From Pogona vitticeps (Eukaryota; Chordata; Lepidosauria; Squamata; Agamidae): 64,000 nucleotides of DNA. The stretch spans positions 69,501-133,500 of the forward strand of contig NC_135795.1 in the NCBI RefSeq assembly GCF_051106095.1, read 5' to 3'. The notes beneath the pieces were generated by a model. The model saw nothing but the letters and a program-made list of their open reading frames with translations, was not told the origin of the DNA and made no database searches. Below, piece after piece: positions 10,901 to 20,939 of the stretch. Position 1 is the stretch's first letter. Every line of letters starts with the position of its first letter. Both the position numbers and the translations under genes were made by a program.

Positions 10901-13900
10901 TTGTAGCTGGAGAGAAGAACTCTGTGGAGTCAAGAGCAAGGGGGAAGAGGGCCAGCAGTGCCCCCCCTCCCGTATAGCCAGAGGGGCAGCAGTGCCTCAG
11001 GCCAGGCCAAGGCCACTCTGCCAGCAGGGAGAAGGGCCTCCACTCCATTTCTTGCTAGCACTCGGGACTCGGCAGCCACAGAACATTTGGAAGTTCAGCC
11101 TCAGTGTCATCTGAATCCCATGCCCTTCAGGGCACCATGACACCAGAGAGAAGGGGGGGGGGAGAGAACTCAAAATGCAAGGGGGCTGTATATGTGGGGA
11201 GGCTGTGGACAAAACTCCTCCCTCTCGAGCTGGGTCGCAAAGGAAAGGGATCCCGGCTTTCTTCTTCTTCTTCTTCTTCCCCTCTTCTGGCTGCCACTCA
11301 CCTCCCAGGGAGCTTGTGTGGTCTTGAAGGCCAGCTCCCACTGCCAGTCCCCAAGGAAAATGTACTCGTAGGCAGGAGGCTTTTTCCACTGGATTCGGCA
11401 CTTGTTGCTGCTCATGTTGCTCTTCAGGTCAACAGGCGGGTCACATAAAACTGGGGAGAAGACAGGGAGTGCTGAGAAGAGCGGCTGCTGTGTGATTCCA
11501 GAGACACCCGCCCAGCAGGCACTGAGCCCTCCAGGAGCCCGGCTGGTTTCTCCCACGCTTGCCCTGCCGAAGAGGCAGCAGCAGCAGCAGCTCCTGCTCA
11601 AGGGGAGTACAGTGGCCGGCGGGGCAAAGCAGTCACCGCCTCCGAGGGAGGGCTTTGTGCTGTTCCGCACTCAGACAGACACGCATCCTCCAAACTTGGG
11701 CTTTGGAGCTGAGCATGCCCCAGGCACCTCCATCCCCTGAGAGCCCTTGACCCGACCTGCCCTTTCCTTTTATTTTTTATTAATTAAAGAAAAACAATAA
11801 GAACAATGCAAACATTTTCCCCCCTGTCCCACCATCACCCTTGGGACCAAATAAAGAACTATTTCCTTTTAATCTCTTTTCACACCATTCCACTCCAAAA
11901 ATACACTGATTCCCTCTGCTGGCTTTTGATCTTTCCCTTTTACAAGAATATAATTCAAATATAGATTCCATATCTCTTTAAAATCATTCTATTTTGTCAT
12001 GCCCCTTCTTACTTTTATTTAACATGTTAGCTTATCATTTATTACTAAATTTGACATTTCTTTATATCAGTCTTCAAGGTTGACTTGTCATTTTTCCATA
12101 TTTTTTTGCAAATATTAATCTTGCTGCTGTGACCATTATTACGATTAACTCTTTCTGTTCTTTTTTAAGATGGTCATCCTTGATTATATTTAAAAGCTCA
12201 ATAGTTGGGGATATTTGAATATTATTTCTTATAAGTTCTCTAATTTCTTTAAAAACCAGTGCCCATTCTTTCTCTCTTATTTCACATGTCCACCACATAC
12301 GTAGTATGTAAATAACTTCCTTTTTTTTGCATCTCCAGCATTCAGATGGGACATTTTTGCCTGCCATTTCCTCTGGGGTCCTGCTTCTCCCTCCCCTGCC
12401 TCAAAAGGAACCGGCCCTAAGGATCCCCTGAGAGATGAGGCAAGACTTACTGTTCATCCTGGGCTCATACAGAGCAAACACTGGGTAGACAAGGGTCTTT
12501 CCTGGGAAGGCGGCCTGCAGAGACACGCGGTACTGATCGTTCTCTGTGAACTCGTCTTCACACTCTGTGGAGCATCTGTACGTCTCCTGGGCTTTGGGGA
12601 AGGCAGACAAGTTGCAGCGGAAGTGGCCGGCATCACTGTGGATGCTCCAAGCATTAGGCGACCCGGCCTTTTCTTGCGCTGGGGCTCCCGGCTGCCTAAG
12701 GACAAGGCTGGATGAGGAAGAGAACACTTCCTTGACATGAAGAAAGAGTACACATGCACACAGGCAGAAACAGACATGGTGTGGTGTGCGTGTGAGTCCC
12801 AGGGAATGTGAAGGGCTTTGGCTTCTTGAGAAAATGACGTATTCCTCAAAGGCGGAAACGAAGCTTGCAGGACAGCCTCCTCTCCAGCCACTCACTGACC
12901 CACTGAGTAGGAGGGCAGGAAAGTCAGGCTCCATCCTTGGGCCCGGACTGTTTTGGATGGGGTTGCCCTCACTCTGGAGGATCCGGCGGCCAGCCTGTGC
13001 ATATCCCCGGGCCCAGACCAGTCTTCCTTGCTCAGGGGCCAGGTGGGCCTTGGACCAGCTCTAGCGGGTGGGCAAGCGTCGGGCACCGTCGGTCAGTGAG
13101 GGATCGTACACAGAGGCCAAACCCTGGAAAGCTCTGGAGTGGGCTGCTGTAAGGCTTGCTGCCTGGGACTGCCCTTGGCGCTGGCCCAGAAGCAGCACCT
13201 GGTGCAGAAGTCTCCCACCAGCACAGGAGTTTTCAGCTAAGCCCGTGGCCTGTTTCGTGGTCCGCCTGTGTAGCCTCTTTAGACACTGGGACCCCATGAT
13301 CCTTGCCGGCCACACTGCCCTCCCTTTGGGCTGCAGGCGAAGGGGGGAACCAGCCCTTGCGGCCTGTGTTCTGGCCCAGGGAGATGTGTGCCTCGGCCCT
13401 TTCCCCCTCCACCCGACAGGCCCGCGGCATGTTCCACACCCCGGGCAGGGATTTGGGGGTCACTGGCCTTACCGAGAGAAACTGAGGGAGAACTGTGCCT
13501 CTCCTGGGGTGCCACGACGGTGCCAAATGCAGTCCACCCTGCAGCCCCCCAGTCCATAATTGTTCAGGCATTTTACGTTGTCTGAGATCCCTGCAGGGAG
13601 AATGGGAGGTGGGGGAGGAAGGAAGAGAGAAAGCGAGAGTGCCAGCGCATTCAGGATGAGAGCCCATCTGTAGGAGGTTTTCCATGTGCCTCCCCCCCCC
13701 CCCAAGACTTGACTTCATCCTCCTCAGGGCCTCGGGAGGCCTTAAATGTGTGTGTGTGTGTGGGGGGGAGAAGCCTGGCCCTGTCCTGAGGCCACTTTGT
13801 GGGTGCGGTGGGTGGGGGTGCAGGAGGGGAGACCCCCCCCCAGTCCTGGAAGGCTCCTGGGCAGGGCAGAGCCGGAACTTCCAAGAGGCTGCCCTTGCTT

Positions 13901-14795
13901 TGAATTCAAATTAGGGCGTGGGAATTACTTTGAAAGTAACTCATTTCTGCTCTTTTTGTTGTGGTGTTTCAGAAAAATAATTTGTATCTCTTATTCGTTA
14001 CTGTGGCAATAGGTTAAGCCTTTGCTAGCACTTGGGAGCCAAATTTTTAAAACTTGAAAAATTCCACTATCAATGCCTCTAAAATGCCCCAAAAAGCCAA
14101 CATGGAGGAAAGCCCTGTGTGTTATTCTAGAAGAAGGGATGCAATTCCCAGAGGATTGTGTCAATCTGCATTAAATGCAGATTTGCCACACCATCCTCAG
14201 AAAAAATAAAAAGGGTGGCTGTGGGCATGGGGGAGATACCTGCCCTCTGGACACTGAGCCCACCCCGGTGAGTCTCCCAAGCCCCACCAGACCTCTCCCC
14301 GGGCGCTCCGCCCTCTCGCTCGGGGTCCCCTTTCACCTGTTTGCTGTCCTTCCTCCTCAGCCACAAAAAGAGGGAGGAAAAGCAGCTGCACCAGGCAGGC
14401 CGTTCCACGGCTCCTTCTCAGGGCCAGCAGACCTGGAACAAAGAAGCTCCCTCAGAGGTCCATCATGACCCCCCACCCCACCCCCACCCCCACCCCAATC
14501 ACACCACCCCCGCAGCACCCCTTCTTTTGGTCAGTCCTTTGCCCTTTCCGCCTCGGACTTCGACCTGGGACCCAACGTCAAGCCACCTCCTGTCTTTTGC
14601 AGGGTTTTGTGGAATGCAAGGCAGCCGTTTTTGGGAGGGAAACTGCCTCCTCCCCCCCTGGCCCGACCTTTGGCCTTTCAGCTCTTCCGGGGTACTGACC
14701 ACCCTCCTGCGGTCCAGGTGAGATTCCTCCCTAGTGCTTCTTACCAGGAAATCCTTGGAGGGTCCCGTCCCTGAGCACTGACCTGGCTTGATCAT
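7939..14795 (-). CDS. IL9R: Interleukin-9 receptor alpha chain
   Basis: Ligand-binding type I cytokine receptor that pairs with the common gamma chain and JAK1/JAK3. Coding exons (minus): 14783-14795 (tentative), 14337-14432, 13473-13590, 12451-12695, 11302-11450, 10489-10666, 9755-9863, 8717-8801, 7939-8517. They total 523 codons plus stop; human is 521. The signal core is CLVQLLFLPLFVA. D1 starts NVKCLNNYGLGGCRVDCIW. D2 starts LCDPPVDLKSNMSSNKCRIQ and continues WELAFKTTQAPWEQAQ (human DPPSDLQSNISSGHCILTW, YELAFKKQEEAWEQAQ). WSPWS is at about 253-257 and the membrane span at about 281-298. Box 1 is KIPTPAAFFQPLYIAHNGDF (human VPSPAMFFQPLYSVHNGNF), and the tail exon opens DWAG. The tail has eight Ser at 460-467 followed by DYC, as in the human poly-Ser/YC segment. 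The 13-nt first coding exon is chosen only because ATG, donor and phase fit. Confidence 0.92.
11769..12359 (-). mobile_element. 5'-truncated L1 LINE insertion in an IL9R intron
   Basis: On the minus strand the segment encodes the extreme C-terminus of L1 ORF2p, with the characteristic CWRCKK, MWWTCE and VTAARLIFAKKYGK motifs (reading frame about 12074-12367), followed by an AT-rich 3' end and A-rich tail at the left. It is flanked by near-perfect 13-bp direct repeats CCTGCCCTTTCCT (11756-11768) and CCTGCCATTTCCT (12360-12372). This fits target-primed insertion of a 5'-truncated copy. The reading frame is still open for about 95 codons, so the copy is fairly young. Confidence 0.85.
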
Positions 14796-15284
14796 CCTTT
14801 GCTTGCCAGATCTGCTGAGTTGGGCTGAGCTCCGTATTCTCCTTCAGCAGCTGTTCAGCACAGTCCTTGTGAGGCCGAGGAGGAGACGGGCGGCGTTGGT
14901 TCCTGCAGCTGCACCCGCTTGGTCTCCGTGTGGCTCAAAAAGGGCCACCTTTTCACCGCTCAGAGAGAAGGCGGTCTCTGCTGGGCTCCTATCTAGGAAC
15001 TGTTCTGACAGATTTTAATGATAGTTTGGTATGCTATGGAAAGTACCTCAGATCGTCAGGCCGATAGGGAGGCCGGAGGGGGCATGCAGAAGATGAGTTC
15101 ACCCGATAACCCTTTGGGGATGCAAGCAAGAGCCAAAGGCTGGACGCTTCCTCACAGCCTTTGTGTTCAATCAGAACACCAGGTTCCTCCCCTTTGGCAG
15201 CTCTCTTCTAGAACAGAGACCACCACCCTGCCCTCCAAAATCTAGCTCCAGTAGAAGCTGCCAGTGGCATATTCCTATACACAT

Positions 15285-15340
<56 letters not shown>

Positions 15341-17120
15341 CAAGCAAAGCAACCTGTGGACACAGGGTGGGAGCCCAACCTGAAGGCAACACAGCTGGGG
15401 TCTGTCCCCCTATGCCTCTGCTAGGAGGCAGGCAGGCAGGCAGGCCTGGCTGGGGTAAAGGACAGCCTGGGCGCCCTCTCTGCTCTGTTCTTTTCTGTAC
15501 TGTAGGAAAAACGCAGGAGGAAAAAAAAAGCAGCTACACTGTGTGCAGTTAACATCATTAGAGACAGAGGTCCCTTACTGTAAGGGGGAAAAGACAAGTG
15601 CTTATTCTAGCATACCGTTGTTTCAATTTGCTGTTTACCAATTAGCTTGCTTTTGTTTTGTAGCTGATTCTCAGAAGATAAACATGGGCTTCCTTCCCCA
15701 GTCTGGTTTCACAGGAAGCTGCTTTGAAGGATCCTGAGCGCAGCAGCTGCCTTTAAACATGTCCCATCATTTCCAGCTGCTGTTCCCTCACCCTGCGGGG
15801 CAACAGAAGGCTCCTTCTGTTAGAAGGCCCTTGTGGGTCATTCCAGCCCTAGTCTTTGAGGATACTAAGAGCCAGAGGAGGAGGAGGAGGAGGAGAAAGG
15901 CTCAGCTGATTGGATGGACTAGCCTCATCTGGTGAGACTGAAGCTCACTGGGGCTTGTGGGTCTGCTCTCTGCCTTGGCGAGGGTTTGCCCTCTTCTGTA
16001 AAAAGGCCGTGCAGAGCCTCCTCCTGCTGTTCCTCCAAGTGTGAGGCCTCCCTCTTAACAGGGCAGGGAGAGCACGGCTCCCTTCGAGGGCTGAATCCAG
16101 AGGTGGAGCAGATGGCGAGGCAGGCGCCAGCAGGGGCTGTGTGGGTGGGGAGTGTCCCCTTGAGGTTATGAGCAGGGGAAGCTGGTTCGCCTTTTGCTGT
16201 GCTGAGACTGGGGCTGTAGGGGAACCTCCATGCGTGATGCCTCGTAACACAGCACAGCAGAGGAACAGAACGGAGGCAGACCCCAGGGGATGAACAACCA
16301 GGGAGAGCTAGCAAGAATTTGACATGGGAGGCTACTGGGGAGGCCCCCCAATGAAATGTTTAGCTTTTGGGTAAAGTTACAGACCTTCCCCTCATCCTTC
16401 AAAGCAGACAAGACAAAGGAAAGGGCATTCATAGACAAACAGAAGAAAGTTAGAAAAAGCAAAAGGGATTGTGTAAGGAAGAGACACTTCACTGCAAGGT
16501 GATCTGCAAGGTGCGCAAGAACTGCCTTCGTGCCTGAGAACAGCGCAGTGTACACAAGCAACAAGGGCAGAGGGGCAGCCCTGCTGAAAGACAAAAAGGG
16601 AGAAGACTGGAGCCGCCAGTGGCCATGTTTAAGGCTGGAAGAGAACGTGAAGACTGTCTTTAGACAGAGCTCTCAAGAACAGCCCAGCAGCGTTGAGGAG
16701 AGAACAAATGTAACGGAGGAGGCACCGGGGAAAAGAGTCACAGTTATCATAAGAGCAAAAGGAGGAGGAGACGCGCTTCCCCCAAATGGAATGGCAAGAG
16801 CACGTTCAGAGTCCTGAAGAGGACAGCGCGCAGAGGATGACGAACCCCCCCCCCCCCCGCGGGAGGACATGCGCAGGAGGGGCTGAAGCCCAGGCCAGCA
16901 GAGGCAGTGAACCCACACCCAACAAAAAGAAGAACTCCCGACTGCTATGGGACTGAGACCGAAACAGGCTGGGAAGATCCACCAATCCGCCTGGGACGCT
17001 TAGGGAGGCGATGGAAAAATTGCCCTTGCTCACGGAGGCGCATGCTATTCTTCTCATCCTCGTCGGAACAAAGAGGAGGGAAGTTCTTAGGACAAAAAAA
17101 AAATCATGCCCATGACCAGT
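14796..17120. other. Intergenic DNA between IL21R and IL9R
   Basis: This should hold the IL9R promoter and 5' UTR, but no CpG island or clear promoter was recognised. Contents include a (GA)25 run (15290-15339), a (GGCA)n run near 15428-15446, a CR1-like 3' tail near 15800-15850 ('cccttgtgggtcattccagc') and a poly-C run near 16846-16858. Any noncoding first exon of IL9R would be here. Confidence 0.4.
15290..15339. repeat. (GA)n microsatellite
   Basis: About 25 uninterrupted GA units upstream of IL9R. Confidence 0.95.
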
Positions 17121-17143
17121 AAGAGTGGCCTCTTTTTCATCCT

Positions 17144-17149
17144 TTTATT
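17144..17149 (-). promoter_or_regulatory. IL21R: Poly(A) signal of IL21R
   Basis: AATAAA on the minus strand (tttatt on plus), about 265 bases downstream of the IL21R stop codon. It is the only canonical hexamer noticed in that interval. Confidence 0.6.
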
Positions 17150-17410
17150 GCAACTTCGTTTTTACATACATTTGTCCAACTCTGCAGGTCCCTTTTGGCC
17201 CAGCCCCAGAGACAGCTGAAGCCAGCCCTCTGCCAGCCCTTATCAGCAGTTGCTACAACGCCCACCAATGCCTGAAATCTTCTCACCCTGTCTTGCGCAG
17301 GGTGTTTTTAGGAGAGCCTTCTTGCATGTCCTTCCAGCGCACATCTCCTCCCAAGTCCTCCTCCTCCTCCTCCTCCTCCCACAGCTCCCTGGCCTCCCAC
17401 AGCCGGCCAC

Positions 17411-20400
17411 TCAAGCCTTTCCCTTGTGGCAGGAGACCCACTGCTTGACATAGCTGGCCAGGAAGGCCTCCTTCTCTTCTTCTGCTCCCACAGAGCCACA
17501 GCCTGCTTGGCCTTCTTGGCACTCGGCGTCTAGGGGGCTCCCACACTCACAATCGGCAAAGCCACTGTCGATGGTGTCGAGATCCAGGCCGTTCCTGGCA
17601 TTGCCCTCCGTATCCAGCTCAGGAGAAAGCAGCTCCCTGTAGAAAGGGGCCTCCTCAGCTTGTGGGGAGGAGAGGCTGAGCGGGGTGGCCATCCATAGGG
17701 TTTCAAAGGGCACCGGGCACAGGCCAGGGGGCTCCCTCTTGTCCGCAGCCCTTCTGCCCAGAAAGCCTCCCGTTTGCACCAAGGCGGGGGCGGCCTCCTC
17801 CCAGAGAGGGCTCTCCATCCGGGACTCTGAGCAGCAAGGCGAGGGGGACCCTCTGGTCCATGGCAAGAAGGGCCCCGAGACCTGGCCATTGCTGGCACCT
17901 TCTGGGCAGAAGCCGCAGTAGGCATCTCCCTCCGCAGTTGTCTCTGGGTTTTCCTTCTCCTGCCACCGCTCAGTGACACAGCAGAGGCCGGCGCGGCCAC
18001 ATGGAGGGCAGCAGTGGGGCAGTTCTCCAGCCACCGTCACCGTGTCGATGGAGAGGTGGCCATAGGGTGGCTCAGACATGGTGGCCTCCTCCTGCTTGCC
18101 CTCACGGCGGTTGTCGGCAGAGATCAGCAGGCTACTTGGCAGGGCACCGGCCTGCAATGCTTCCCGGTCACCCCTCCACCCTCCCTTGGCAGGGCTTGGC
18201 GGCGGCAGGTACTTGACGCCGATCTTCTGGCAGATCTCAGGCACGACTGGCCCCCATTCGGAGATATCCAGCACTCCTCTGGCAGAGTAGGCGCCCACCC
18301 ACTTCTGTACAGAGAAGGAGAGAGAGATCAGCAAAGCACCTGCAATGCCAAGGAAACCAAAGGGGAGACTCCATGGGAAACAGAGAGGGAGATTGGGGGG
18401 GGGGGGTGGAGGGGGAGGTTGCCATCTAGAGTGTGAGGGATTGGGGAGGAGGAGGACAGCTTTTGGAAGGGAAGGCCTGCAGGTCCAGTGTAGCCCCTAA
18501 AGGCATCTGAAACGCACGTATGGAGGCAGGGGATTGGCGGGGAGAGGAGGGGGCTCCAGCACCAATCCTATCAGCTCCAATGCCAAACGCCACGGGTCAA
18601 GAGGGACAGAAGCTGCCCCCCCCAATCCCACCAGGAACGCCTTCCTCAAAAGCTTTTGCAACTACCCGCATGCCTCTTGCTGCTCTTTTGGAAAAAAAAT
18701 TCTTGGAGGTCAAAGCGCATCCTCCGGGATTGTTCCTCCTTTTCTCTTTCCAATGATCCTGTATCATCCGGACAGGAAGCCTCAGGGGTCCAGCTGAGAT
18801 GGGAGGGAGGAAGCTTTTTGACCTGCCTCCCCTGCCCCCTCACACCCCCCCCCACCACAGCAACCACCCACTTCCCTTCTTCCCCACAGCAACCTTCCCT
18901 TGTGTTGGGGAGATCTCTAGCCTTCCCTCCTTCTGCTGTCACAGGCACACCATCTCTCTCGAGAGAGACAGACCCACAACACCCTGCCCCCTTGCAGCGG
19001 GTCCTCCTCCTCCTCCTCTTCCTCCTCCTCCTCAGAGGTGTGTCCCACTCTCTGCCGGTTCTACAGCAGGAAGGAATCGGACCCTGTGCAGGCGTCTTAG
19101 AGGAGGGAGGAAAGGAAGCAGAAGAAATGGGGGAGGGCGGTGTTGTGGCTTGGAGGAGGGGCAGCCCCCCCCCGCTATAGCTCCAAAGGGCCCAGCCGGG
19201 CCTGTATTCATGAGGGGTGTCAGGGCAGCCTGCTGAACCTTCACTGCCTCCCTCCTCACAGCCCCCCTTCCACACACAGGGAGCATCCCAGCATTTCACA
19301 GAAACTTTGTGTGCTGCTTGAGAACAGATACTTCCTGGAAGCCTCCTGGCATGGGGTGGGGTGGGGTGGGGTGGGGTGGGGGTGAAGAGCAGCTGGACAA
19401 GGTGGGATGGGCCTTCTTTCCCCCCACACGACAACCTGGATCCTCCCCCACTTTGGGCTCATGTCACCCAGCCTGTACCTTGAAGTCTCCCTTGTGGACC
19501 AGGAAGAGGGGCTGGAAGAAAGGGGCAGGGCTGGGGACAAGTGGGTTCAGCTTCTTCCACAACCTGCAATGAAAGGGGGGGGGATGAGAATTCTGGGTCG
19601 CCTGCCAACTCCCCCCCCCGCCCCTTAGCCCAAGAAGGGGGGCAACTTCTACGGGATGAGGACCCACAAGAATGGGGAATGTGAATGGGGGAGTTAGGGC
19701 AGGGCCCCCGCAATCACATCCCCATCGGGGCTGCACAAGGGCATGTGGTAGCCCTTAACCCCCCCCCCCCCCATTCTGGAAATCCAGGCCAAGACAACTG
19801 CTGAGTCAGAGACCTTCCCAGGGATCTTGCGGGTGGGCTGTCTGGCTACTGAAGCTGAGGCCAAGGTCACCATGACTCCCCGCTGGGGCTGCTTCCCTGG
19901 CCCCTCTGGTGGGCCAACCATGCTCCCTTTGCCACGAAGGGTCCCTATCCCCCCTCTCTGCCCTTCCCATAAGCGGTCCCACCCCCACCCTGTACAGTCA
20001 GGGGAGTTGGCGCCTGATGTCCCATGTGTGACATTGGGCGCCCTGAACAGGAGCCCCAGCAGCCCAGCTCGGTCTGTGGGTCTGGTCTGTGGGGTGTAGC
20101 GAGGAACAGCAAAGGCGGTGCCTCACCTAGTCCTGCAAGGGGGGGTGGGTGGGAGCCCGCTCCCCCTTTGTGCTTTTCTGGGAAAGAGTCCTGGGATGTT
20201 TCACACTCCTTTTTCATTCATCCATCCATCCATTCATTCATTCATTCATTCATCCATTCATTCATCCATCCATTCATTCCTACCATCCCTGCCTCCACTC
20301 AATGCAGCTTACATATGGTTTAACAGTACAAATACTAAAACAACTAGGATAGTAAAAAGGCATTCTTAAAAATAATTAAACCTATTAACTATTAAAAGGC

Positions 20401-20841
20401 TCTCCTCCTTGTCTGCTGACCACACTGCCAAGCCATCCAGCAATGAAAAGAGCACCAAAACAAGTGACAACAAGAAAAAAGGAACTAGCCCATCATCCAT
20501 GGGACTGGCTGTGGTCCTCCTGCCCACATCAACGGTTTCCCTGTGTATGTGTGTCCCCTCCCCTCCCCCCTCGCCCGCCAGCCCCCCAGCACTCACCCCC
20601 GATGCCAGCCCAGGAAGGCCAGGAGAGCAGGGACGAGGCTCAGCAGCAGCAGCAGCAGCCAGAGGGCTCCCCCAGCGTCATCGGAGGCTGAGGGGGGGAG
20701 ACAGACAGCAAGAGGTGGCCTGGCCTGAGCCGGGCTATCCCTGAGCGTCCAAAGCAGAAGCCCAGAAGGAGGGCACCACCGCCCAGGCCAGCGACCATAT
20801 ATAGGGTTGTTTTTGTGTGTGTGTAGTAGTAGGCTTATTTT

Positions 20842-20888
<47 letters not shown>

Positions 20889-20897
20889 CATAATCAT

Positions 20898-20939
<42 letters not shown>

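Noticed and set aside
12499-12508. STAT6-like TTCCTGGGAA
   Set aside because: It lies within an IL9R coding exon, where the sequence is explained by the protein. It is most likely coincidence.
16166-16594. Hydrophobic minus-strand frame as the IL9R signal-peptide exon
   Set aside because: No phase-compatible donor was seen after the hydrophobic part, and the exon at 14337-14432 already provides a leader aligned with human ALRRxxGT.
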